NCBI GenBank assembly: GCA_003339415.1
Contig: PDHQ01000056.1
Coordinates: forward strand, 10,345-74,344
Length of the DNA: 64,000 nucleotides
From: Ophiocordyceps camponoti-saundersi (nom. inval.)
Taxonomy: Eukaryota > Ascomycota > Sordariomycetes > Hypocreales > Ophiocordycipitaceae
Reading direction: 5' to 3'
In this document: positions 12,205 to 23,957 of the stretch, one piece after another
Layout of the letters: every line of letters starts with the position of its first letter
Numbering within the stretch: position 1 is the first letter of the stretch
Translations under genes and position numbers: made by a program
The notes under the pieces: model-generated
The model's input: only the letters and a program-made list of their open reading frames with translations
What the model was told of the DNA's origin: nothing
Database searches by the model: none

Positions 12205-13446
12205 GTGTGATTCCCACGCCAGTGTGAAAAAAAAAAGAGTCCGACAGCCGGATCCGAAGGTCGGTTCCGACGGAACGGAGTGTTTCCTTTACCCGCCCGC
12301 CATCTACCGGATAGACTCGCGACGATAGCCGGGTGAGGTTGAGAGTTGAGCCGAGTTTGTAAGTTTCGATATGAAGTTGATGGATTTGATCAAGTAAGTA
12401 GAGAGGCAGCTTTTACTTTGAAAGACTAAAGTCGCGTCTTGAAGAAATTCAGTGAAGATGGAAAGGAAAACATATCAAGTATGTCGGGTTGACAAGGAAG
12501 TTGAGCTCGGCAACTACCGCTTCGTGAAATTCATGCGCAGACAGCCGACAGCCGATGAAGAAGAATGACGCCAAGAATCAACGGGTGAGAATGCCGATGA
12601 GATTCTGCTGGACAGATGACGTTCGATTTTCTCCGACCAGACTTGCGACGAGTTTCCACACAAATTCCCCCCTATTTATCCCACTTGCATCCAGGGACGG
12701 AGTTTCACCTTCTTTACATCTGTAGCTGAAGAAAAGAAGAACATCTTATCAACGGTAAGGGGGAAAATAGGCAGGGTGTGCATTCCATCGTGCCCTGTGA
12801 CAGGGGAAAAAAATGGCATGTTCCCCCTAAAGCCTTGCAAAACAGCAACGGCATACTCAGAAAGCCTCGAAAGTATCAACTTGACACCTTCTAAACGGAC
12901 CAGGGCTGAGAGGGGTATGAGTAAGTTGTGAAACTCGCAAGTCAATACAGGCAGCAAGGATGCAAGTCTCGACGTCAAAAGATCGGACAATTTTGCTGAA
13001 AGTATATCGTCGAACTGGGTAGGTGGTGATGCTCTCCCTGCAACACTCCGACGCGAATTCAGCCTTGAGGGGCAAAAGCTGAGTTTGCCTTGTCGTGGTT
13101 GCCCCTTAATCGGACTAGGGCCCGACGGCCACGCGTTTCTGCCACGGGATACGTTTTGTGGCTGAGACTGGGAGTGAAGACCCTCCTCTGCCCCCTTTAT
13201 ACCTTTTCAGCCTACATGCCTATATATATCACGCTTGTGTGTTTATACGGTCAATGATGTGTATACGTGTGTGTTGTTGACGTAGGGGATGAAGGGCAAA
13301 GTTTACTCGGAAAAGGAAGCTTGACAACTGCTTGACATCCATGTCATGTATATCAATGGGAATACCCTCCCCTCTTCCTCTCCTCGAACCGAGAAGCTTC
13401 CGCCATCGAATCCCTCCTCGTCAAAAGCATCTTGCCCTCTTGCAAG

Positions 13447-15408
13447 ATGAAGCAGCAGATGGATGACGATGCCATCCCCTCGTCCACGGTTCACACATCC
13501 GTCACAACACCAAAGGACGACACCCTCAGCCTAGAAAGCGATGAAGGACCAACACTAGGTCCCCTGGGCGGAACCGAAGACGGCTCCCCCTTCGCCAAAC
13601 TCCGCATGATGGAAGAATGTCTCTGGCTATCACAAAAGCTAGAATCCTCCTCCTCATCCTCCTCAGACGACGACGACAACAACAACGAGAAGCGAACAAC
13701 ACCAGATCGAAACCTAACCTTCGTCCAATCCTGCCGCAAATACCCGAAAGCACTAGCCTGGTCGGCCGTACTACTAATGGCCATCATCATGATGGCGTAT
13801 AGCAAGCTTCTCATAGGCGCCATAATGGCCCAGCCCGTCTTCGAGGAGAAGTTCGGCATGTTACGAGACGAGGGGGATCCCGACGGCGGACATATCATCG
13901 AGCCTGTGTGGCAGTTTGCGCTGAAAGACGCCTCGCTCTTCACCGAGATTGTCGGCCTTGTCTTTTGCGGCTCTTTGACGGGCGTCATTGGCTATCGGAA
14001 GATGATGATTTGTAGTCTGGCTTGGACTTGTGTGGGAATCTTTCCTGCTGTGTTTGCTCGGGATTTGCCTACGCTGTTGGCTTCGCAGCTTATCTGTGGT
14101 ACGTTGTTTGTTTGTGTCTCCTTGGTTCGTGTGTGTTCTTGGATGTCTAACTGACGACTTCTCAGGCCTCTCCTGGGGAGTCATCGAGATCCTCGCCTTC
14201 ATGTATGCGGCCGAGCTGGTACCGTGTCGACTTCGAGGCTTCGTCCTCAGCAACGTCAACACATGCTGGCTCATCGGCCAGTTTCTCTCCTCCGGCGTGC
14301 TGACAGCGATCGGAGATGACAAGTCGGAATGCATGTTTCGTCTCCCCTTTATCATGCAATGGGTTTTTGCCATTCCTCCCCTGATTGCCGTTTTCTTCGT
14401 CCCGGAGAGTCCTTGTGAGTTTCCCTCCTCTTCTTCTTCTGCTTTGCCGCTTGTAGATGTTGTTGTTGTTGTCTAACTTGTTTCCTTCAACGCGTCTCAG
14501 GGTGGCTCGTACGTCGTGGTCGATCTCACGATGCCTGCCACTCTCTCCGCCGACTTGCGAACAAAGACAGCGTCGACGCTGACATGGCCGTCGCCTTGAT
14601 GGAGCACACCAACAACGTGGAGAAGAAACTCGACTACGGCGGCGCCAGGTTAAGAGACATGTTCAAGGGCACGAACCTGCGCAGGACGGAAATCGCCTGC
14701 TTGATCTGGATCTGCCAGGCCCTCTCCGGAAGCTCCATCTCCAGCTATGCCACCTACCTGATGCAGCGGGCCGGACTCGACTCTTCGGCCTCCATCACTT
14801 TCTCGACCATCATGTACGGCATCGCCATCGCCGGAGCGATCCTGTCGCTCTTCCTCATCCAGTACATCGGCCGACGAACGCTGTATCTCTGGGGCCTCGC
14901 TTCGGCCGTCCTCTTCCTCACCGTCGCCGGCATCGTTTCCGTCGTCTTGCCTCCGAGTATCGTGGTAGGTTGGACGTTGGCGGCGCTCATCATCGTCACC
15001 AACCTCACTTATGACCTCACCATCGGGCCCGTCTGCTACGTCCTGGTGGCGGAGATACCGGCGATGCGTCTTCGACTCAACACCGTCGCCCTCGGTAGGA
15101 TAACGTATAACCTGATCAAGATCATCAGCCACATCATCATTCCCAAGATGGCCAACCCCAGAGCCTGGGACTGGAAGGGAAAGGTCTGCTTCGTCTTTGC
15201 CGGCACTTCGTTGATCTGTCTAGCCTGGTGCTACTTTCGATTGCCGGAGACAAAGGGCTTGTCTCATCTTGAGCTGGACATTCTGTTTGAGCTTCGAGCT
15301 CCGGCTAAGAAGTTTGCTACGTTCCGGAAGAAGCTGGAGAAGACGCCGTATGTTTCGAGTACGGATGAGCAGAAGAATCCATGGCATGGGTGGCTATCGT
15401 ATGCCTGA
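13447..15408 (+). CDS. MFS sugar transporter (alpha-glucoside/maltose-permease-like)
   Basis: Exons 13447-14098, 14166-14414 and 14501-15408 (602 aa). Introns of 67 and 86 bp restore QLICGLSWGV and PESPWWLVRRGR. The ATG giving MKQQMDDD was chosen as first in-frame ATG. The product is a 12-span plasma-membrane permease of the sugar porter family. A long, Ser/Asp-rich hydrophilic N-terminus (about 110 residues) precedes the first span (ALAWSAVLLMAIIMMAYSKL). The PESPWWL motif after span 6 and PETKGLSHLELDILFE after span 12 are family hallmarks, as is the YIGRRTLYLWG loop. Substrate cannot be fixed from sequence. A beta-glucosidase lies 5.6 kb upstream, but there is no sign of a shared promoter. 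Confidence 0.9.
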
Positions 15409-16156
15409 TGTGCTTGCTTAACTGACTGCTTGTTGAGGTCGTCTCATCAAGCTGTTCTACTGTGTTTCTATAGTAGTCCCTGCTATTCTTTGGGTGTACT
15501 TCTTCTTTGGCGTTTGGAGCCTTCTCATAGATGATACCATGATATTGACTTTTCTTCTCTAGTATTTTCTATAATAAAAAACAACTCTACTTCTCCCCTG
15601 TTGTAACCTCTTTTCTTACTTGTGTTATCAGTCTTGGCTGGGCTAATACCCTATGATGAAATGCAATATCAGCTCGGGCATCTTGCGAGGCATGTGAAAG
15701 CCATGCGGCTGATGCCTCGTTTGCATGTAGTAACAGGAACATACACTGATCACCTTAGCTACAGCATGTTGCTTCACTCCAAACTTGCGAGTAGATGAGG
15801 GTCATTTCGACCGCGATTCGCCCAGGCGCGTTACGCGTCTCGCGTGTTTTCCACCGTGAATAGGTGCAAACGGCCACCGCCAGCTAGCTGCCTGGAAACC
15901 AAGGCAGAAAACGCACGCACCATATTTTCTTTCTTACTAGATAGTCTTTCTTTGTTGGCTTTTGCTTCATCTCTTTACCTTGTTGTCTGAGTCACCATCA
16001 TCATCAATATCACCATCACCGCCACCGCCATCATCACCATCACCATCACCATCATCTTACTCTTCTTCTTCTTTACCTTCTTCACCGTCTACTCCCTCGT
16101 TTCCCCCTTTTTTCACCATCATAATCAACAACCTCATCGTCATCTCAACCTTCATC
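15409..16156. other. Intergenic region
   Basis: 748 bp holding the transporter 3' end (AATAAAA-like signal near 15572) and the region before the RBR relic. CAT/CAC-rich trinucleotide repeats at 15990-16060 lie just before the relic's ATG. No gene is seen. Confidence 0.6.
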
Positions 16157-17461
16157 ATGTCGGACGCTCCCACATACAGAGCCAGTCCCCAACCCATCCT
16201 CAAGCTTGGTAACGAAGGCGTCGACGTCCCCAAGAGCAATTCTAAACGCAAACAGCGAGAGGAAATCGACGACGATGATGTATCTGAACACAGTCTCGAT
16301 GCCAAAGCCAACAATAGACGAGCTAGCAAGAGACAGGCCGTCGAAGGCACGTCCCGGGATGCAGCGCCCGTCTATGGAGATGATACAAGCCAAGAAGGAA
16401 AAGAAATGGCAGTTCTCGACGGTATCATCAACGAGAATCCAGTTGTGCACCGTCCATCTGACGAAGCCGCTAACAGCAAGGATCCAGACAACACCACGCG
16501 TGTGATGGAGATCGGCCGCGAGTCTTGTACTGCAGCGGCTGATAGCCTCGAGCCGCGATTGACTGGTGAGAAGTCTCATTGCATCATCTGCCGCAACTTC
16601 TTCATTCTATCAACCCTTTCCGGAACCCCTTGCTTCCACCGCTTCTGCCAAAGTTGTCTTAAATTGCACTTCCGAGCTTCCTTGGCGGACGAATCCCCAT
16701 TCCCCTCCTCGATGCTGCTCGGTCCCCCATCCCCTTGAACGAGGACATTAACGCTCTCTCAGCTGACGTATTCGAAACCTTCAGAACCAAAAGGATCGGA
16801 TTTGATGGTAGAGACGGCATCTACTGCCGCAAGTCGGACCGCTTCGCCTTCATCCCTCCTCGGGAAGCTGAGAACCAGATCGGTACGTGCGGTGGGTGAA
16901 CGATGCCGATATCCGATTCCTGCAAAGGGGCACCTCGCGAGAATGAAGACTCTCCTCGCGGTAATCATCGTGAAGAACTGCTGAAGCTTGCTAACGAGAG
17001 GACTGAGGCAGTGCCCTTCTTGCAGGAGAGTCATCGAGCTTGACGCGGGGTGCAACCGCATGAGTTTGTCTCTTGGTGAAACTTGGTGTTCTAAGACTGC
17101 ATACATACTGACTTTCCTCTTCTCTATAGCATCCATCTGCGGAACCGAGTCCTGTCATATTCGCGGCAGTAGGATGGACGCCTGCTCGTGCGTGCAGTGT
17201 AACGAGGATAGCCTACCTTTCCCCCCAGCAGCGGGCAAGGCCGGACAAGACGACCCTCCTCCCCGCGACGACATCATGGACAGGGTCCGCCGTGCTGCCT
17301 CCAACGTGCAGTGGGAAGTGCACTGCAACCACCGGCGATGGAGGACGCGGGTTGGTGGTTTCCGCTGCGACGTGTGCCGACACCGGCTACCGCACTTTAT
17401 CCTCGAGTGCATCCAATGTCGGATCAGGGCCTGCGATCGCTGCAGGTTTGGCAAGATTTGA
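16157..17461 (+). pseudogene. Decayed RBR-type (RING1-IBR-Rcat) E3 ubiquitin ligase
   Basis: A 193-codon frame from ATG 16157 runs through an acidic/basic N-terminus into a RING1 half (CIICRNFF, CFHRFCQSC) and stops at 16738. The homologous sequence continues in other frames. Frame changes are needed at about 16705-16710 (before PRCC) and about 16736. There is an in-frame TGA at 16897-16899 within the IBR part. A further shift lies near 16994-17000, before QCPSCRRVIELDAGCN. A normal 66 bp intron (17064-17129) then joins GCNRMTSICGTESC (Rcat-like; the Cys of GCN fits the catalytic position). The usual fungal C-terminal tail (LPHFILECIQCRIRACDRCR) ends at 17461. The lesions make a full-length ligase impossible as sequenced. 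Base-call errors are an alternative, but four lesions in 300 bp argue for decay. Confidence 0.75.
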
Positions 17462-17889
17462 CTCGTGGACGGGACGGAGTTGATACCGGGTGCCGATGCC
17501 CTGGCGAAACTCGCCCGCTGCGTAAGAGAAACGGTCCTCTTGTTCATCGTCATGTTTAAACAGCTATAATAAATAGGCAGTTTGGATCATCAGGATACCG
17601 CCGCCTCTCGAGTTATATACCGTCTATTCGCGGAGGGTAGGGTAGACGTATCCAACGCCTGCGTTTGGCTGCCCTCGTTCGAGAAACTCACTGAGGCGGT
17701 TCTTCCTTTGCCCTGAACACCCTCAGGTCCGCCAACTGGCCCTTTCGAAAACTTGAGAGCGTCGGTAAATTGGTCCCTGCTTCTGTTCTCCTTTCTTCGC
17801 ATTCTCACCCCGTCGAGTAGATCCAAGTCCAACACGGTCATGGAAAGTGTTGTCAATCCCGTCTTCCTCTCTCTATTCTTTCTTTACTA
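17462..17889. other. Intergenic region
   Basis: About 430 bp between the RBR relic (plus) and the 3' end of the minus-strand relic at 17890. Minus-strand frames here may be further decayed 3' sequence of that relic, but no motif supports this. Confidence 0.5.
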
Positions 17890-18519
17890 TCAGTCAGGCT
17901 TGAAAGTGCATCTAGCAGGAACTTTTTTCGAGGTTCGACGAGCAACAAGCATCGCCACATGCTCATTCATACCTACCTTGGTGATTACGAGTAGAGTCAT
18001 ACTGCCGTCATCCCTCCCAGGATGTAACCTCTTTCACATCCCCGTCCTTGACTTGCATTCGAACAAATGCACGTCTTTGCTATAGTTCAGTTCCTGCATA
18101 TTCTCAGCGGCGAAGCCGATCGGGTCATCCTCCTCCTCGGACAAGTCGAGGCTTTCAATGCCGTAGAGAAATCGATTGAACACATCATCGTTCCCGAGAT
18201 ATAGCTAGACGGATAGGTACTTGAGTGCATATGAGATGTGACTATATGTCCAGACTTCCTTGGTCACTTCGTTCGTCATATTGCAGAAACAATCTATATC
18301 CAGCATAACATCTTCCCCGACCGCCTCAGTCTTACAGCTAAAAATCATGCTCGATTGCAACACCTCGGAAGCGGAACTGATATCAAGAGGACTCTTGAAT
18401 GAAAGAATGAGCTTTCTTATGTTGAGAATCATGACGTTTCAAGACACGTTCATGCGCAGCTCATCGAAGCCAGTCACGCCCATAGTCATGGTCAACGCGT
18501 TTTGCAAAGTGCCTCTGAG
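17890..18519 (-). pseudogene. Unknown protein relic: 210-codon frame with three nonsense codons
   Basis: On the minus strand, one frame from 18519 (just after a TTAG acceptor-like site) to the TGA at 17892-17890 stays in register over 630 nt. It is broken by exactly three in-frame stops: TGA after RMNVS (18453-18451), TAG after KYLSV (18207-18205) and TGA after SRTGM (about 18012). The segments read as ordinary protein, for example FNRFLYGIESLDLSEEEDD and GMNEHVAMLVARRTSKKVPA. I do not recognise the family. None of the stops can be spliced out with an intron of normal length. It looks like a recently inactivated gene, or one missing 5' exons upstream. Confidence 0.5.
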
Positions 18520-19401
18520 CTAATTTTCTTCTTTCAGCGACCGGTCGGGGAAAGAAAAGATAACGGCTGGGCAAGCCGCGGCCAAGTGGGAAATATCGGT
18601 AGCAATATTAACTTGGCCATAAACAGTCGGACGGCAGGCATATTTATAGACGACCTACAAGGGTTGTTTAACCTTTCTCGAGTCATTCGTGTTCTTCTCG
18701 TCATCTCCCGCTTTTTGTATTCCTTATGCCTTGTTTTGAGGGGAGGGGGGGTTTCCATGAGAGATTGAGATTGCGGCGAGGATTGTTCCGATCTTATGTT
18801 TTGCTGGTGAATCAGCCTTGACGGTTTCGGGGGTGTCAAGTTGGAGCCTATAACTGTCAAAAGGGTAATTGAAAGCTGGATACGGCCTGTCAGTTGCTGT
18901 AGGTTTTCGCCCAGGGCATCAAGGCAAGACTTTAGATACTCCGGCGACATATGATAAGTTCGGCGGAACAAGAGTCTACCTCGTAATATAGGAACTCGAC
19001 ATATGATATGAGGTATCTACAACAGTGATCGCCAAGTTTTCCACCGTCTTCACTAACAGCACAGTCTATACACTCGAGCAGGCGATATACCCTCTCCCAC
19101 CCAATCGAGTAATTTATTGAAACTATAATATGAGGCAATCGTCAACGGATTGCATAACAGTAACTGAATCCATTACCGTGTAAGCATCCACCCGTTCTGC
19201 GGCCTATCCATAAAAGGTCTTAACAGTCGAGGCAGGAAAATCAACGTTGTAGTCCTCCGACTTGGGATTCTATATATATATATCAACATGTCATGTCCTC
19301 GACATCAATCTCGTCAAACGATTCAGTCAAGGCAGTATATTTTAAGCTACCACCTGTTCTCTTGCTCTAAACTCTACAGTCGCTTTAATACAATTACCAT
19401 C
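18520..19401. other. Intergenic region
   Basis: Holds a minus-strand frame at 18534-18971 without recognisable domains, possibly upstream exon material of the preceding relic. An AT-rich (TA)n stretch at 19272-19283 lies ~120 bp before the small secreted-protein ATG and could serve as its core promoter. Confidence 0.4.
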
Positions 19402-19692
19402 ATGAGGATCGTTTCCTTCATCGCCCTTCTGGCGGCCGTCTCGCTGGCAAGCCCGAACCCGGAGGTTTTCAGCCGGGGCCTGCGGAAACATCCTAGCCAT
19501 CACATCTCCAAGATAGTTTCGACGATAAGGGGAAACTTTGGCAAGGTGCTTGCCCAGTCTCAGTCAACTAGCCGTGCGCGGAGAGGCAAGGTTAGTCGGG
19601 CATTCACTGATAACTACCTGGGTGAAAGCTTATGCTCCTCTTTTACTCCCTGCCAGTCTTATCATAGAGGAAGATACCCGCGATCGTCATGA
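19402..19692 (+). CDS. Putative small basic secreted protein
   Basis: ATG at 19402 opens a 96-codon frame beginning with a clear signal peptide (MRIVSFIALLAAVSLASPNP). The mature part is short and basic, with dibasic sites (SRARRGK) that suit Kex2 processing. An in-frame 66 bp segment, 19591-19656, begins GTTAGT, contains ACTGATAAC and ends CCAG, so it may be an intron. Removing it gives 74 aa ending SYHRGRYPRSS. Most or all mature Cys residues lie in that segment, so splicing would yield a Cys-free peptide. No family is recognised. Effector-like or peptide-precursor roles are guesses. Confidence 0.45.
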   Translation: MRIVSFIALLAAVSLASPNPEVFSRGLRKHPSHHISKIVSTIRGNFGKVLAQSQSTSRARRGKVSRAFTDNYLGESLCSSFTPCQSYHRGRYPRSS

Positions 19693-22422
19693 TGGACGTG
19701 CATCCATTCGTTTTTACTGTATCTAATCTCATCTGTACCGGCCCGAGAAGGACGCTCCGTGGAACGAGACACGGTGGGCGTCATGTTTACTTTACCAAGC
19801 TTCAGCTGCTGGTTCCAGCTTCTTTTTCCCATATCTGTAGAGAATAAATAAAGTCTTTTGCTTGGTGATGACTGCTCTTGGCATTTTGACTGATGCATAA
19901 CATCGTCATGTTGTACCACGAGATCTAAACGAGCTCGCATACTGATTTCCAAGGCAATCAAGGCGGCGTAATATCAACGCAAGGGGTATGTGCAAGCCAG
20001 CTCAGTCTTGTTACTTTTCCCTTTCCCTTCTTCTCTCGTCCCATTGTCGAGGCTGAAGATGGGTGCTATCAGTCGGCCCGAGAGAAAGACACAGCCTCAT
20101 CGTCATCATATGTCAGCTTCCAAACTCTGGTGACTGACAGTTGATGTATGATTGGGTCTGGCGAAGCTCGTTCGAGTCCGGCTGGTATTGCGTCGGACAG
20201 CATCAAGGGCGGCTTTAGGATTTGAGAGCAGCTTTGTGCGGAAATCGCCGACGAGGGAAAAGGAGTGCTCCCACGTCAGCAAAGGTTGCACGGAGGGTGT
20301 TGACGTCTCTTACGAGGTTAGAGGTTCTTTGACAACCTGGTTTTCATGAGCTTGATGACGACGACGATGAATGAGCGAGTGAGTGAGTGAGTGGCTTGAA
20401 GCTTTGGTAAAGGCCAGATGCAGGTTGGTTCGACTTGGCTGTAACGTCTGTCGTGAGAACACATCTTAGGAAGGGTTGCATCTACCCGATTTGATGCGTA
20501 CGGTGGGATGTGTGCCTGCCGATGGCTGCATCATGCTGTGGGTTCAGTATTTTCCCTTGGCTTCATTCTCCCTGTCTCTGTACCTACCTATCTAGACAGT
20601 CACTTGTGTGTGCAGGTTCTAAGGTAGTAGATATGCATGTACGTAGTATGTATGTATGTATATGTTGCCCCCTTTCTATGTCATGTCTTGTCCATTTTGC
20701 CACTCGGTTGTTTCACTTGGGTAGATTATTGGGCTCCTATGCTTTGTCGTTGTGCTCTGTTGTCGTTGTTGCTGCTGCTGTTGGTGGTGGTGGTGGTGTT
20801 GGCGATGTTGGATGCATCCGCCTTAGAGGGAGGGAGTCTTGGGAGCCACGTCCCCGGATCACGGTGCGGCGAATGAGGCTTACTTTTGCACCTACTTCTC
20901 TCATTGGAGTCTCTCACTCGGTTTATCTCTATACATATACGGTCAATTTCTTCTCTGCAAAGCCTACGTGCATGCTGTCATATATGTACCTACGATATGG
21001 CACAGACATCAACTCCTTGACTAGGTATCTAAGCAGGCATCAAGACCAACATCCTGGGCGGTGCGTCGATGAATACGAATACATATTCACGTACATACTA
21101 CACTGCCTCGTCCCCGACAGTCGCACACACACACACACACTTACACACACACACACACACACACGGGGGCCTGCTTCGCAGCGCGCCGTGGCGGAACGAA
21201 GCCAGGAGGCAGAGCGAAGAGGAAAGATGATGGGAGAGGCTTACATACTGTACATACACCTGCAAGCCCGGGCCGCGCGTATGATTCGGTTCTTCCGTGC
21301 ATCGGTCGAGTCCGCCACGGCTGTGTTCCCGATAGCTGGAATGTTGCCACGCGGAAGAGGCGCGCCGCCACCGACAGCCCTCAAAATGGGGGGGTCTAGG
21401 CTCTCTTTGTTCCACCACTTTCTTTCCTTTCTTATTCTTCCTTTCTATCTTTCCTCGTCTTGTGTTGGAGTTTGTGAGAAGTGTCAAATCCCCTTGTTAC
21501 TTACCTACCTATCTATGCACCCGCTCGTGAAGATGATGTTCAGCTTCTTCTTCTTCTTGATCTTGAAACTAAAGCAAGGGGCACAAGCACGTTATGGTTG
21601 TCCACCTTTATACATGCATGCATATAGTACCGGTCCATGGTTATACTTATACATACATTACTCACAGACATACCTACATGCATTACGCTGTGCATGTATG
21701 TATGTATGTCTGTATGTACGCACACATCTGCCTTTCACTGTCCATAGTAAGAGTTACGAATATGCACGACACCTTTCCAACAGCCATCCATACCGTTGTG
21801 CTTCACATCACCCACTTGTCTCGTCTAGAAGCCGTTCATTCTAAAACAAGACCAAAGAAAGAAAGGGGAAAAAAAAAACGCCTCTCCGGATGTGCGCCCC
21901 CCGTTTCTTCTTCGTATTGTTCGCCGGTGCGACACTGCATCTGCCGGGATGAGATGGCGGCGTCTTCCGTGCACTTCGTATTTTGCGCCTTGCCTGCCTG
22001 CCTATTTTTATGTACATCTTTTTTCATCATTGTTGGCATCACCGGCTGATCACAGCGTCATCTGACGGCTTGTTGATGGGGGGTGCTATAAAGAGACTGA
22101 CCTCTTCCCCTCCTCTCCCCTCCTCTCCTCTCATCTGCTATACCTACCTACTCATCTACATACGGTCTTCTTCTTCTTCTTCCTTTCCCCTCATCAGCTT
22201 CCCGTCAGCCATCATTGCCTATTGGGTTGTTAACGCCACCCTCGTCGATCCGGTTTAGCCATCGGTGCTTTCTTTTTCTCTGAACCAACCACCTCGGGAC
22301 TGAGTCCTTCTCATCGACACAGTCAGCCTGCCCTCCCCGAACCAGCTTCTAGCTACATCACACTTTACCCCTCACGCCGCTCAGTTCTCACATTGTCCAT
22401 CCATACCTACCCAGTCATCATC
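19693..22422. other. 2.7 kb intergenic region with microsatellites
   Basis: No gene is supported. A 444-codon plus frame (20510-21844) is low-complexity and follows microsatellites, so I do not call it. Contents are a (CA)n tract at 21124-21164, scattered TATG/TACA repeats (20637-20665, 21610-21720), GT-rich triplets near 20760-20800, and a pyrimidine-rich leader from about 22100. Confidence 0.6.
21124..21164. repeat. (CA)n microsatellite
   Basis: About 20 CA dinucleotides interrupted once by TTA. Confidence 0.9.
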
Positions 22423-22890
22423 ATGATCTTCTCATCCGTCGCCACCGCCGTCATCCTGGCCGTCGGCTGCCAGGCCCTCGTCACGCCTAGAGCCAAGCAT
22501 CTGGCCGACTTTCGCCTCTACTCCGGTCTCCATTGCAACAACAACTTCAAAAATCTAGGCATCTGGACCCTCGTCGAGGGCGACTTCAAAGAGGGCGGTT
22601 GCCAGTCCCTCAGAGACGACACGGTTGAGTCAATCAGGCTCGAGGACATTCGACACAAGTGCGAGCGTGAGTTTGACAGGATGAAGATGAAACACTTGGT
22701 CATTTTCCATCACACTGACTGACTCTCTCTCTCTCTCTCTCTGCGTATAGTCTCATTCTTCACCGACGACAAGTGCCTCGAGAAAAGCCGCCATGTCGTC
22801 AAGGAGCGCCGCCAATGCGGGAACGCTCCCATCGGTACCAAGTTCAAGTCATTCACCTACAACTGCGATCCTCTTCCTACGCCGATTTGA
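22423..22890 (+). CDS. Small secreted six-cysteine protein (effector-like)
   Basis: Exons 22423-22666 and 22751-22890 (127 aa). The intron, 84 bp, has a GTGAGT donor and a TATAG acceptor and restores HKCELSFFTDDKC. The product begins with a signal peptide (MIFSSVATAVILAVGCQA). It then has six cysteines (GLHC, GGCQ, HKCE, DKCL, RQCG, YNCD), enough for three disulfides. It is small, soluble and without membrane spans after cleavage. No known domain is recognised. Such proteins are typical fungal effectors, toxins or cell-wall-associated peptides, but nothing here decides the role. A (CT)n microsatellite forms the polypyrimidine tract of the intron. Confidence 0.75.
22722..22742 (+). repeat. (CT)n microsatellite at a 3' splice site
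   Basis: CT dinucleotides lie directly upstream of the GCGTATAG acceptor of the six-cysteine gene and form its polypyrimidine tract. Confidence 0.85.
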
Positions 22891-23957
22891 CGGCCAAGTT
22901 CCTATCTCTCACTGTAGGACTACGGATACGATGATGACGATTTCACTCATTTAATGACATGGTAATGAAGTGGTAATGGGATGGGATAATGGGAATAGTA
23001 GACATCAAACGAGACTGTAGGATTACATTCCATACAGACGTATTCACAAGCATATAACATTTACCCGCTTAAAAACCTATCTATATGAACCTACATACAT
23101 ATGTACGGACACACCCACTCACTGTATGTATGCCGCTTGCCGTTGGTGTGAAAGGCAGAGCAGCAAGCAAGCATCGGCAAGAGGCTGAAAGCTCGTCAGT
23201 TGCATCTGCGTGCGGCAGAGGACGCCGAGAGCTGAAGACTGCATACATATATCCGTAGTCCGTATACACATGTCTGTATGTACACTTACATGCATACACA
23301 TGCGCAACATATGCATCATGACACCGCCTCGACGTCGCTCGCAGCTGAGAGTCAGGCTTTGTTGTGTTGGTGATCGGCGACAAGGGCGTCCAAGTAAAAC
23401 CAAGGTCGTGCCGAGTTTGATGCATGGAGAGAAGAGAGAAAAGTAAGCATCTCACTACCTACATATATATGTACAGAGTGATGCACGGAGAGAAGACGAG
23501 GCCCGTATGTATGTATGTATGTCCGGATAAGCGGGATGCATTGAAACTGCTTGTTTCGTATTCGCGGCTTATGCATGTTGGTTTTCATAACTTCACATTG
23601 ACCATATCGCATGTTAGATCATTGTTTGCTCAGTCAGTTCACTTGACAGCAGCTTCTCGGCTTGAATGACGGCCAATCTGTCCGCAGAGAGGCTGGATGT
23701 CCGTAGATAAGGGGAGAGAAGGGGGGGGAGGTTTTGTGCTATGCCGGTGGATGTCACGTGACTGTATCCTAAGCACGAGCCACGAAGCTTCTGGCTGGCG
23801 CTCCTCAAAAGTGGGAACAACAGCCTCTACGGGCAGTGGCACAGCACTATTGGCTCCCTGTCAGCCTCGCGGGGGAGGGAATCAGCCTCGCCCGTCTCTC
23901 CCTCCCTTTCCTTTCTCCCTCTCTCCCTCTCTCCCTCACCCTCGTTTTCCCTCTACC
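22891..23957. other. Intergenic region
   Basis: About 1.1 kb with TACATA/TATG repeats (23090-23110, 23265-23300, 23505-23525) and a pyrimidine-rich leader (23895-23955) before the CofD-like ATG. No gene is seen. Confidence 0.6.

Larger units (their letters stand above)
7797..13446. other. 5.6 kb gene-poor region
   Basis: No gene can be supported between the beta-glucosidase and the sugar transporter. The stretch holds a minisatellite (7960-8345), a hexanucleotide array behind a TATA box (8399-8787), an 82 bp duplication (about 8865-9030) and an 11 bp inverted repeat (12126-12204). Reading frames of 70-180 codons occur (for example 8909-9451, 9837-10256 and 10349-10636), but none shows a recognisable domain or a convincing splice-joined extension. 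The last ~200 bp must be the transporter promoter. Confidence 0.6.

Noticed and set aside
20510..21844. 444-codon plus-strand frame
   Set aside because: Low-complexity, spans (CA)n and TATG/TACA repeats, no domain, no leader; a frame left open by microsatellites.
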